The notes under the pieces were generated by a model. It searched no databases. It was not told where the DNA came from and worked only from the letters and a program-made list of their open reading frames with translations. A program made the position numbers and the translations under genes. From contig NC_049980.1 in NCBI RefSeq assembly GCF_000003815.2, positions 26,446,508 through 26,510,507 on the forward strand: 64,000 nt of DNA, given 5' to 3'. Position 1 is the stretch's first letter, and every line of letters begins with the position of its first letter. Origin of the DNA: Branchiostoma floridae (Eukaryota; Chordata; Leptocardii; Amphioxiformes; Branchiostomatidae). Positions 35,086 through 47,400 of this stretch are shown one piece after another.

Positions 35086-36749
35086 GGCTTAGGTCCGGTT
35101 ACAGGAGCTGATGAGAAAAAAACGGACTTTGTGATTGGTGTGAGGCGGGATGGTCAACCTCATCTCGCCCTAGGATGGATCTTAACATACTTAACAATTA
35201 GGGCTACACATTCTAGTGATGAAGATACTTTCCTTGAGCTTTGACAGGCTGTACAAAACGAAGCAAGCTTAGGGTCATGTTTGTACACTGATGTTGAATA
35301 ATTGACTTAAACTGTTTTTTCCTTACTGAAGAGAAAGTCTTGAGAAGTATGAGATGTCTAGTTCCCTGCCTTTATATAGACATTCATAAAGACAACTGTC
35401 TTAGAACAAAGGTTTTTCATGACATGTAGATATTGCTGGGGTTCGAAAGGCATTGTTCAATGCGTTTGGTGGGGAATTTTAGAACATTGGCTTATAGAGC
35501 CAATAAAAGTTGTACATAGAAGCACAAACATATGTATAAAGTATTGAGTATGAGAGTAAAATCATGATTTCACTTTAACACAGGTATCTAACAGTAGCAT
35601 GGAGAGCCATGCGTACAAAATGTTAAGTAGTGCAGAACATTCAGATTTGTAGATTACACAGCAACGAGCGGAGCACATGATAGAATAGAGCCTTTTTACC
35701 TTACCCTCTAAGAGACCCACCATTTGATAGCGCTCGGATATCGATGTTTATCTAAACTGAGTCTTAACTGATGGCATTTCAACATAAAATTGTATTGCAA
35801 AAGTGGGGATATCTGTAATTGAAATGGTACTTTTCCTGTACTTTTGCTATTCAGCAACATTCCAATTGGAATGAAACATGAAGCACGTACTTACAGAATT
35901 GACACAGATTTGACAAAAGTGCAGACCACTGGACAAACATTTGTCATTTGTCAATTAATTAATTACGACCGTGCTGCAGGAGTTGTCAAATTATTGAGAA
36001 TACCCCCTCTGTGACCTGACTGTAAATCACCAATAGGAACTAATTCCGTGCATTCGGTACAAGACAATTTGATAAGATTGAGTATCAATGGAACAAGGTA
36101 TGATTCCAACAGTGCAATGAAAGTGATATTTCATCAGGTCATTTATGTTTACAGTTGTCATTGTTGAGGTTAATCTATATATTACTGTCTGTATGTATTC
36201 AACATGATAAGCATAAACAGCCTCCATGTGATGTAATTCTTTGGCAGTTTTTAACCTGGGTTGCTGGGATGCAGTCCAGTGGAACAGGTCTCTCCGGGAA
36301 AGTTATGAATATATTGTGTCGTCACCAGTTGCCATGGTAATCGATTGATTGATTAAACCAGTACAAGTAAAAAACTATCAGCTTTGATTGATGTGTTTTG
36401 TCTTTCCATCCGGATGGTGATCAGTACCTCCGTGATGAATGACATGCTTGAGTAGGGTTGAAGAAAGCAGGGATGACAGGCACCTCCTTTGTCTCTGATG
36501 GGCGAGGAATGGTAAGTGCTCTGCACCGAAGAGGGATCACTCGCAAATCTGCAGCATCAAAGCCATACGTCACAACGTGTGGTTGGAAAAGCTAATTCGG
36601 AAGAGATTATGCATTGTCCGTATATATTCTCTTCTTACAATCATTAAAATCATAAAAGTTCATTTTTTCTTTGATTGGTTTCAATTCTTATTCTGTCAAG
36701 CGTGAATATCTTTTCGGGGGAAGAAGGTTGTATCTTTCCTGTAATTTTG

Positions 36750-37390
36750 ATATGACGTAATGTAACGTAATTATGACGGCATAATGTGATTCCATTGGCT
36801 AAAACCGCCTAAATCATTTCATTATACGTAAATGCATCAACAAAGTTAACATTAAGGGTTGCCTTGAATATATCTAAGTCTGCTAAAACTTCTTGTTGGT
36901 CAAGGCAACTGTATTGGCATAAAGTAACGTCATGTGCCCGCCATCTTGGATGGACAATCTTGATTTTTCTAAAATATGTTTACTTTTCCTCTACATACAA
37001 CCCAAAATTCAAATAGAAATGGTTCATATGAATGTGTTTTCGTGAAAAGCATAAGGTAGTAACGAAATTCGAGCGAAAAAAATGATTTTGCATTCACTTG
37101 GATTTTAGTCGGCCATTTTGGATTTTGACCAATGACGTCATCAAAAACAAGTCAGAAAATCTTGAAAGCTCATTGTTAAACCGAAACTGGTAAAGTTTAC
37201 AAAATACGCCTGTCAGAAACTGTCGTCATAGCAACACATAGAAAAATTATAAACATTATTTATTACAAAATTGTTCCCAATGTAATTTTATGAAAAGTCA
37301 CCAAGTTTGGTAATTAGATGGTAACCATACAGATCAGAATCAAATTTGTAAGGAAATCCGCTCCGTTACGTTATAGGGCTATCTGAACCT
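36750..37390. repeat. diverged interspersed repeat related in inverse to 38327-39038
   Basis: The stretch around 36752-36806 (ACGTAATTATGACGGCATAA, then GATTCCATTGGCTAAAACC) matches the reverse complement of about 38836-38897. The rest is rich in TGACGTCAT motifs like its partner. The outer limits are uncertain. Confidence 0.4.
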
Positions 37391-37439
37391 GTGGCATAGA
37401 ACCAGAAGAAAGAGAAGAACATGAAAGTTACGCGAATGA

Positions 37440-37790
37440 AGACCAAATTTACATAATCAATTAGAAAACACTACAGCCCAATAGTGGCAGAGGACGGGAA
37501 TTTCATACTTTTGGCACTTGGAAGTTATGTGAAGTTGAAAATCGTTGTTGCATATGAATTATGCAAATAAGGACCTCACTTACCATCAGGAAATGCTACT
37601 CTGGCCTTCTGTCGTAAGACAATACTGCCAACTTCTTTATTTAGGTGGAAAATAATCAACTAATGCAACTCATGTAAATAAGTACTATATTAGTGCGTAA
37701 GAAATAAGAAACACATATGATACATAGATCATAAAGGTTAAAACCATTTGGTGAAGGTATGGGGTCGTGGGGCTCTAGTTTCAGAATGCA
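37440..37790. repeat. dispersed repeat, copy 1
   Basis: It shares ordered blocks with 62340-62730: GGAATTTCATAC, ACTTGGAAGTT, AAATTATGC or AATTATGC, a GCCTTCTxTxxTAAGA block, and CATTTGG[TC]GAAGGTATG. The family is not identified. Confidence 0.5.
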
Positions 37791-38326
37791 ATTCTTATAA
37801 TAGGTTTAACCCTTGCTTACCTCTTTCACCTTGCCTAACCGTATAATCACGAGGGTGAGTCGAAAGTAATATAAGTACTTTTCTCATCTTTATTGAATAA
37901 GTTGAAAATTGGCACAAGGCGGTCACATATTTTCTTAAAACAGAAATATTTCCATTTTTAAAAGCGAATGATCACATAATTGGAAACCCGCATGTATATC
38001 GTTTCCTTTAGACTTGACCCATTTTTACTATAGTACCCACAATTACTATAGGAAGCTGAATCCCCCCTTTTGTATCTTCACAAACGCTAATTTACCTTTA
38101 ATTGGTACGTCAATTTGTCAGTCATCGAAACCAGTCCAACTTCCAAGTAATGTTACGTCACGAATGTTACGTCACGATTACGTAGCTGAAGATATGTCTC
38201 AACCTGGCGGTTTTATCTTATAACAGGCGTTAATCTTAGTAACAGGCGTTATGACATCATACGTACAGGTGAACAAGCGGGCCATTAAAATTATCATCAT
38301 ATAGCCTATACAAACTGACACATCAA

Positions 38327-39038
38327 CCCTATTCAGACTTTTGAGGTCTGTACCAACTTTTATGTCGCATGACGCCCGCCCAGCTTACGTTAGAGCCAGC
38401 AAATTTGATTACATTTTCTATGGCAACCGGTTGTTAACAGCCATTTTTGACGAAAATCGTTAATTTCGGACCTAAAAATGATTTTTCAGGGTTTCTTGCT
38501 ACATTACTGCCATTTTGTAAGATGAATAAAATGTGTATGTAAGTTAGTTTATTTTTCATAATTTGATATGCATAAATTATTCTAATTCAATGACGTCGTC
38601 GGCCGAAATTCAGGAAGGTGGGTCATTGTACCAGATTCGGTATTGATATATTACTAGCTTACTATCCCTCAAAATTCGTAAGTTTTTAAACATTTATGAC
38701 GTCATTTTATGGCGTCACTTTGAGTCATTGACGTTTATTTTCACATCAAAAGTCGTAGCAGACATCATGATTTTATCTACACTTGCTAATACATTTATAG
38801 CATACCTTGAAGTTGTCTGACAATACCCTTTTTTATGGTTTCAGCCAATACAATCACATTAATGACGTCATAATTACGTCACATTACGTTTCAATAAAAT
38901 TTCTTGTAGTTATCATATTTTACGTCTACATCATTGTCTGAAAATTTGGTGATTATATGATAAGTTGCAATTGATCCTACAGGCCAGGGCGGGCCTCAAA
39001 AGCCCCCTGTCCCAGATTGAAGCCCGGTCTGAATAGGG
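38327..39038. mobile_element. candidate non-autonomous DNA transposon with terminal inverted repeats
   Basis: Ends CCCTATTCAGAC (38327-38338) and GTCTGAATAGGG (39027-39038) are perfect 12-bp inverted repeats, and both ends carry an internal CTTTTGAGG block. The roughly 712-bp interior is noncoding with many TGACGTCA-like motifs. No clean target-site duplication was found. Confidence 0.55.
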
Positions 39039-41230
39039 CTAAAGAGGGACAATTTCGTGTAACGTTATAACACTAGATAATCTACAACCCAAAAAACTTC
39101 AACGATGGTGGACGCGGAGCCCTGAGGAATTTCGGACTTCCCCTTATAACTCACGTTGTCCATCAGCAGGGGACAGACACGAGACAATCAATGGACCTGG
39201 CCTTCACCCTTTTAACCTTTCATACCCATGTCTCTCGTATCACAATAAATTATAGATATGAGAAGGGGAAGCAGAAATATATTGGGTGACTAGAATAACT
39301 CTCTCCCAGTGTGTGTGTGAGAGAGTGAGTCAGTGTGTGTGTGTGTCTGTATATGTGTGTGTCTATGCGTGTGTTCATGTGTGCACGAATGTTTGTGTCT
39401 ATCTACCGTAAGAGGAGAAATATTCGTTGGAGTTTCATGTTCGTGACCTTTTCACCGCAAACATTAAGGCACGTCAGATAATTCTGTTTTCTGTAACCCT
39501 TTATGAAAATAACAACGGCGAAAATGAATCCAGCGAACACCCCCGTTCCTCCTACCGCGAAATTAAATCCTCGCGAACATTTGTCGTTTTACGGTGTCTA
39601 TCTCCCCCTATCCATCTCTCATTACACTGTTAGGGACAGGTACCAGTGGAAAGATCGATACTCCTCATCCTCGGTAATAGAAGCTCCCGATGGAGAAACT
39701 GCGAGGAAGAAATCAACTGCAGCAAATGTTCCCTCTGGACAAACAGTGTGAAAAAGTGCAGTTAGATCTAGTGCTCCCGCTGGTTAGGCTCCATTTCCAT
39801 GCAGCAACGCAATAAAAGAGTCATCCACTGCTTGGATCATAAGCTAGTATTGTTACCACGATGATAAAGATGGATACAGATATTACGTATTACCCTTTGT
39901 GTTGATGTACGTGGCATCTTTTTATTACCCGGCCGTAGATCTGTGGAGTGTTCACGGTGCAGTTCAGACTTCATTATGAGGTAGCTTTTGACCTGGGGGT
40001 TTCCCTTTGAGACTGCAACCAAGGAAAATAGCATTAACATCGGCGTGTGGATCACGCGTGCCCTCGCTGATTCATTTGCAGAAATTCTATCAATATGGTA
40101 GCACATATTTCTCTCACCAGCGTTTCCAATATTTCGCATTCCTGGCCAACATATAACCACTGAACTACGTCAATGGTTAAGATCACTTGGTAATTAAGCT
40201 CGTTGACAAACTAGTTTCTGTCGATCCAAAGACTATATAGTTAATCTAACAGTAGGATGTAGCTTCAAATTCAAATTGTCCCGATCGAATCCGAAGGCAA
40301 AAATCAAATACAAGTAAGATACGTTTTATTGTCTGTTATGTCTAAAACGTGTGTTTCATGGTAGCGGTGTCACCGATGCTCAACACACCCGGCCTTACGT
40401 CTTATATTTTTGTTCCTTCCTAATCTTTTTCATGTACTTCATGTATTAAAGCTGATGTCAGGAACGAAGCTCGACTCTCGACAGCTTTAATTCCCAGCGC
40501 GTAATGAACCGCGCCATGATGTTATTAAAGTGGGCGGCCCTGAAGAGCAGCCGGCCATATGGGCCAGCTCTACGTCCGATGTGAGCTCGGGAAATTGGCA
40601 CATTTGGCGAGGAAAACAGTTCGTCTGGGCTCGGATGAGATGGTGTAGAAAACTGGGCCATTTCTGGGCGGTACACTGGGTCGTTTATTGGGCTGTACAG
40701 AGGACCAATTTGTGGGACAATTTTCTTCTACGATGTTTTGGTTGCTGAAGTGGATCAGTCTCTCAATCACTGTCCTCCATCTACTATTGAAGTGTAGCCA
40801 CATCTTCAGCAACTTAACTCTAACGCTGATGAGTGGATAAGACTGCCCGCTGTGGGCAGGGTGCATGGGCGCTGGCGATTCTTGATCTGGTTCAGCATGG
40901 ATGGGCAAACTGCCCATTGGTATAAGATCATCATTACTTTAATGGCGAACCCCACATAATGAACGGCGGGGCTAGATCAGGTGGAGCAAATCCAATATTT
41001 GATAGGAACTCAAGGGAAGGCAGTATTATCGGGACTCCTGACTTCCTCCTGACGCGTGGTGTTGTGCGACCGGCCGTCCCCTAATTGGTTCAGCCAGAAG
41101 ATCAACACCGTGTGGCGGATTCCTACCAGCCTGTGACGTGAAGGTGACGGCTGGATCGTACCACTCCAGGAGAAAAGGGGTGGCGTGTTCAGAAGCAAGT
41201 CATATTGATGACCTGGCACTCGGTACACTG

Positions 41231-41244
41231 GGGCGGGCTATAAG
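41231..41244 (+). promoter_or_regulatory. possible core promoter of gene E
   Basis: GC box GGGCGGG directly followed by TATAAG (41239-41244), about 120 nt before the gene E ATG. Position and composition fit a core promoter, but this is only a motif match. Confidence 0.3.
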
Positions 41245-41365
41245 CTCCACTCCAGGGCGGGTGTTGGAGAGAACTGGCGGCAGCAGGAGCCTGCTAAATC
41301 CGGAACTGTACTCCGTGGAAACCCCGCGGTCTGTAGAGACGTGATAACTGACGGGTCGTTCCACC

Positions 41366-41438
41366 ATGGCCGTGAGGAAAGCCCCGAGTCTGATGTGCAC
41401 GTACCTGCTGCTGCTCCACCTGTGGTACGGGCTTCAAG
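41366..41438 (+). CDS. gene E exon 1: signal peptide
   Basis: 73 nt, [20 protein letters not shown] then YGLQ, phase 1, donor GTACGT. The ideal Kozak context supports this start. Confidence 0.85.
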
Positions 41439-44400
41439 GTACGTGTGCTTACCAGCTTCTTTATTCAGCAGGTCACATGAATGGGCACTGAATCTTTCTA
41501 AAAAAATCTACTTTTAATAGATGGTGAGATTAATAGATGATACACATTTCAGTAGTTGATTGTAGATGCTGTTGGGAAGGGGCATAGTTTTACAATTACA
41601 TGCTTCGTAATTGAATCAAGGTACAGGTGACCATTCAGGTACCAGGTGGATCGGCAGAAGATGAGAGATTCGTGTGTATGGCGGGGTAATTGAAAAGGAT
41701 ATGACGGGGACTTTCCAACATCTGGCCCCCTCACGGGGTGCAGGCGATGTCAGCTCCACTGGGGCTACCGGGAATGAAGCTCGATCTCCCGGCTAGCTCG
41801 TACCCTGCTCGATCTTAACCTCTCCTACCTGCCGCTCAGATAGGAAACATTCTACAGGATAATCGCGCTACACACATGCCTTAAACTATAAGATTATTAA
41901 TCCCTACTTCCATCCATCCCGAGCAGAAATGATGCTGTACGGTTCCCCGCTGTCTGATGAACAGCACATCTCGATATCGGGGCTCGCACCTGGCGCACCA
42001 CGTCCATAGATTAGCCGCGGCACAACACGTATTACCCAAAGTGCCGTCAGCAATCTGAAATATGGGCCCGGCAATGGCACTTCAATTGCTAGTAAAAGCA
42101 ACCCAACGTCTGATGTCTATTTCTGCGCCCGTATTTCAATGCCAAAGTCGCGCGGATATTTGTTATCGGACAGGTTCACCGATGGGGTAAGGCATAGAGG
42201 AGGTTCGCCATTCAGTCGTCTTGGCCTTCATTCTGCTGCTTAGTGTATCACAGGACACCAGGCGATAACTTTGTGCAATTGTGCAATTATTAAAGAAGCA
42301 AATATGGCTATAGACATGACGGGTCATGCGGCATACAAGTGCTGCACAGGAAATATGATACTGGTCATTAAGACTTGTGCAATGGAGATGGTGTTTCCAT
42401 AGTCTCCGCAAGTTATCTATACCACACAGACAAACTTTTTTCACGTCTCAAGATAAAAACAACCCCTCTGTCGTCCACCCAACAGTGTTGTTGTATAGCA
42501 AGGACAGTCTCGAGCATACATCGTGCTGGTACTGCTCTGGCGCGAACTTCTCGTGTATGTACTGTAGGTACGGACTATCGTGTATGTAGTGTACTGGTAC
42601 TGTAGGTACGGACAGCTGTCTAGTGTATGTAGAGCACTGGTACTGTAGGTACGGACTGTCTTGTGTATGTGGTGTACTGGTACTGTGGACACTGACTGTC
42701 TAGTGTATGCATTGTAGGCACGGACTGTCTTCTGTCTGCTTGCATTGTGCTGGTACTGCAGGTTGCTTTACAATATATGCTGCTGAGTCTAACTTTGCGC
42801 ATTTGCACATGTACAAACACATTCGTCCGTACTCGTTCCTGTCCACCATAGCTGAACGCTGCCTTCCTCACTAATTGTCAAAAAAGTAATGGGAAGGATA
42901 TACTTCACCTTTCAATATCCAATTTGTAAAAGACTTTGACGGATTCACCTACTCTTCTATGTTGTATTTTTCTCTCTCACACCGATCCACTCTCTCTACC
43001 TGTCTCTTTCTGTCTCTCTCTCTCTCTCTCTCTGTTATACATACACATTTCTAATTAAACATTAATGACGACAATTGATAGATACTTCAATGAACAGTTG
43101 CATGGTTAGGTTAACGTCCGTTACGAGCACTAAATGGCGCTTTAGGGACAATTTTTGGCCTAGACGATGTCATTGGCCATATAGTTTGAGTCACAATAGT
43201 TCAAACATGACATTTGCCATTAGAAATGATGAGAGAAAGAAGTATAACCTATGTACAGTAGACATGAATAACAATAATAGCAGCGGAAAACTCTCCTAAC
43301 ATCCGGATCCATTTTCTTGGGATCCAATGAAGTTGTTCCTGAAAGCGAAGTTAACATTTGGACATCTGCCACGATAGGATCACCGCCTAACTCCAACCGT
43401 ACAAGAAGCACAAAACATGTATGTAAAGTGGATCCCCTTTTATCTCCATGTTTAACGACGTGCGGCCAGCTGTGTGGCCGTGGTATCTCCGGGAAGGCCA
43501 TTCATTACTCCGGCCATTAATCAGTAGTCTCTGGACATCTGGACGAAGGTATTTCGGATTCAATACCAACTTAATCTTCCTTTGGGCGATGTTAGATAGT
43601 AACACACTATACAATAAAATGGATGGATAGACTTTCTCGGTCAAGCGCCAACATTTTATAACGCGTTAAAACAAATGAGAATTAATTGAAAGCACCTACG
43701 GAGCTCTGTGTTAACTTAATTAGACTTAAGAATGGTCAATCGCGCACGGCTGCTCGCTGATGACCGAGGAGATTTCTTCCGGCCGCATCTAACATTGCCA
43801 TCATTTCAGCTGTAGAACCCGTCATCTCTACCGCTTTAGCTGCAGAACCCTGCCATCATCTCTACCACTTCATCTGCAGAACCCGTCATCTCTACTGCTT
43901 CCGCTGTAGGACACATCATCTCCACCGTTATACCGCTCAAGCTGCAGATCTTATCATATCTGCCGCTTCAGCTGTAGAATCCGCCATCTCTACCGCTGCT
44001 TCAGCCGCAGAACCCGTCATCTCTACCGCTTCCGCTGTAGGACACATCATCTCCACCGGTATACCGCTCAAGCTGCAGATCTTATCATCTCTGCCGCTTC
44101 AGCTATAGAATCCGCTATCTCTACCGCTGCTTCAGCTGCAGAACCCAGCATCCCTACCGCTTTAGTTGCAGAACCAACCATCTCTACTGCTTCAGCTGCA
44201 TAAACCGTCATCTCTACCGCTTCAGCTACAGAAACCATCATTTCTATCCATGATTGTGTAATGCAGGACAAGTTGATTCTCGAAATGTTGATTCCCTATA
44301 GACGGCAATGTATAAACTGGTGAACCTATGGTTAAAGGGCCTATTTGTTTTATTGTTATTTTGTTGGAAAAGTCGGCCAGTGTGGACACAGATGACACCA

Positions 44401-47400
44401 ATTATGCTGTTATGATAGGTATTTTCATATAGATGCCTCTAAAAAGTAGTTCCTACCCCGATGACAGCGGTGTAACCCATTGCGCCATTGGTCAGGCTGT
44501 AGAGGGCTTTCTTATGTTGGTGATTTTGCCGTAGAGGATTACCGCTTTACGAGCAGTTTGGACAGTTTGGGCATCACTGATCGACATCTAGAAGACCTTC
44601 CCTGTCCCGGGGATCTTGGTTTAGTTAGTTCCATCGATCGTGGCGGCAGATCGATTCTGTATTGTAGACAACGTTTGCTACCTTACGAGAACTTAAGCTG
44701 AAGAATGGCGGTGTGGCGCCACACTTAAGACATTGTTTGGTGTAATGTTGTCTTCCCAGTATACAGTATACAATCTCGTTCATACCGGCTCACAAAATCT
44801 CCTCCATACCGGCTCACACAATCTTCTCCATACCGTCTCACACAATCTCATCTATACCGACTCACTCACACAATATCCTCACATATCCCCCGTCTCACAC
44901 AATCCTCCGTCTCACACATCCCCCGTACGTCTCACACAATCCTCCGTCTCACACAACCTCCTCACACGATCCTCTGTCTCACACAATCTCACCACACAAT
45001 CCTCCGTCTCACACAATCTCACCACACAATTCTCCGTCTCACACAATCTCCTCACACAATCATCCGTCTCACACAATCTCCTCACACAATCCCCGTCTCA
45101 CACAATCTCCTCACACAATCCCCGTCTCAACAATTTCCTCACACAATCCTCCGTCTCACACAATCTCACCACAATCACCTGTCTCACACAATCTCATCAC
45201 TCAATCCCCGTCTCACACAATCCCCTCACACATTCTCCGTCTCACACAATCTCTTCACACAATCCTCCGTCTCACACAATGTCCTCCATACTGGTTCACA
45301 CGATCTACCTCATACAGGCTCAGATAGTCTTCTTACATAAATCTAATGTAGGAACAGTATTGCTATTATGGTACAACCTAATGTGTAGGCTACATTTCAG
45401 TCTAAGCCAAAACTCTTGATCTGGTTATGTAAGAGCGATTGTTGTCCTTCCAACGCAGTAAGCAACAAATGCACCACACACCCCACCCCTCAGGACGTGC
45501 GTTAGACCGGGTATTACCAGATTACAACGCCAGGGAGCCCACACTGATGACAACCGATCGATGGTACTTGATATTGTGGTGGAAAGTGCATCATGGCAAT
45601 CCCGGTCGGGGATTTTTAATTGATGTATTGTCCTTTCTAGAAAATTAAAAGGCAACTGAGTCCATAATTCCACACAGGAGTGAAAAGACGAACAATTGTC
45701 ATAGTCAGACGCTCCACAGGAGCTGATCTGCTCACTTATTTATTCATGATCCCTGCTCATCTCACTTTGATGGCCTCGTTTATAATCTAATGAAATTATG
45801 ATCCTGCTGCCATCAGAAACATCTGGGCTAGATTAACAAGAAAAGTAGATGAGTATTCTGTGAGGAACCGAGATGCCTTACAGGTCCTACAGATACCTGA
45901 CACCGGCCATTGAACACAGGCAGTGGTCCCGTTCCTCCTCATCAATAGAGACAGAAACAAGGAAACGATTATTCCGTGTACCATATGGAGGTAAGATTGT
46001 TCTGATCGTCTGTGGGTTCCGCAGGGACCTGTGGCATCGGTTTTACAGGCCATGAATTATCAATTACGTTTTAATGGAATATGATATACACATTTGTCAA
46101 AAATAATCATTTGGTACATAAACAACTCAAACGTATCAATATTCATATCCAAAGCTGCTGGATGTTCTCGTCACATTTTCTTATTCATTTAGATTTTTTT
46201 CGCCATGCCTTGCTAATCATATCTTGCAAAAAAGCATAAGTAAAATGGAAATGGTAAACACAAAACAGCATTAGCTTCAACTGAAAGGACACAGATTGAA
46301 ATCGAAGATTGAAACGTTAAATTCACATTTCAAGAGATCACATAACCACAACCGCACGTTAATTGTCATGACACATGATCTTATCAAAGATTATCTATCT
46401 ATCTCCATCTATCTGTATATCTATCTGCAAATCTCTATCTCTATAGTATTTTTATCTTGTACCTTGACATTACAAATTCCTGCCAAGTGTGCGCATGTAT
46501 ATATAGCGTAACCCATAATAGCGTAGATAGGGTTTAGTTTTCTAAATTTTGAGATGATTTTAAGATGCACGACACCATCCTTACTTACTTTGTTTCTCAT
46601 ACAATGGTTGAGTAATGAATCAATTATTGTAATTTCTTAGGAGTTACCTCCCGATCATTAAACGGTTTTATAGGTAGGGGTAAAATCACTTATGCAAACG
46701 ACAGGAAACTGATAAGAATCAAGTGACTACAACGGAATGAATTGCTCTAACTTATTTTTCTCACTCATCTCCGTCATTCTAACATGGCTTCAAATATAAA
46801 TTGCACACTGCAAACATAACAAAGGAAAGACTATATCAGCAGCGTGATTTCCTCATCTATATACGCAGGTGATATCTATGTTTGACAGGTGTAAAATAAA
46901 GCTTGTCTGAACGCGACCATTGGATCCGACTTACATTTGAACGAGACGAGGAGCGAACAAAGAGCGTCCAAAAGTGGGACATTTTCCTCATTTCCTGCCG
47001 AAGCCAATTGGCGCGGCCGAAATGACTATTGATTTGCACCGGTCCGACCCGTCAAACGTGTTCTCGCACAGGCGCACCGTTCCAATTCCCGCCTATTGTA
47101 CGGCAAATTGTGCCCGGTGGAGCGTGATGACACCGGAGGAAATCCACAGTAGACCTGACCATCAACTGTTATGTAGTTATAGCGATGGGATTACAACCAC
47201 AATTTCGGGTGCAAACTCATCCGTTGGTAGACACTCCACCGCAGTCCTTAACCGCTCCGATGAGCTATGACTCAAGCTGACGACTACGCGTACTTGCCGA
47301 ACTAAAAACTTCAGTTATAGATAACTTTGCACAGATAATGGATAACTTTATATGTAACCTCCGTATAGGATAGTTTAACTTACCAAATACGTATATACAG

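Larger units (their letters stand above)
33893..41365. other. D-E intergenic region
   Basis: No gene supported. It holds the 30-bp array, an AATAAA at 35502-35507 that could end gene D, three repeat-derived segments between about 36750 and 39040, a GT-rich stretch at 39300-39375, and a GC-richer segment at 40440-40690 with no recognised feature. The probable gene E promoter is at its right end. Confidence 0.5.

Noticed and set aside
44733-45419. 228-codon open frame rich in SHNLLTQSS
   Set aside because: It follows the CTCACACAATC tandem array; low complexity and no homology.
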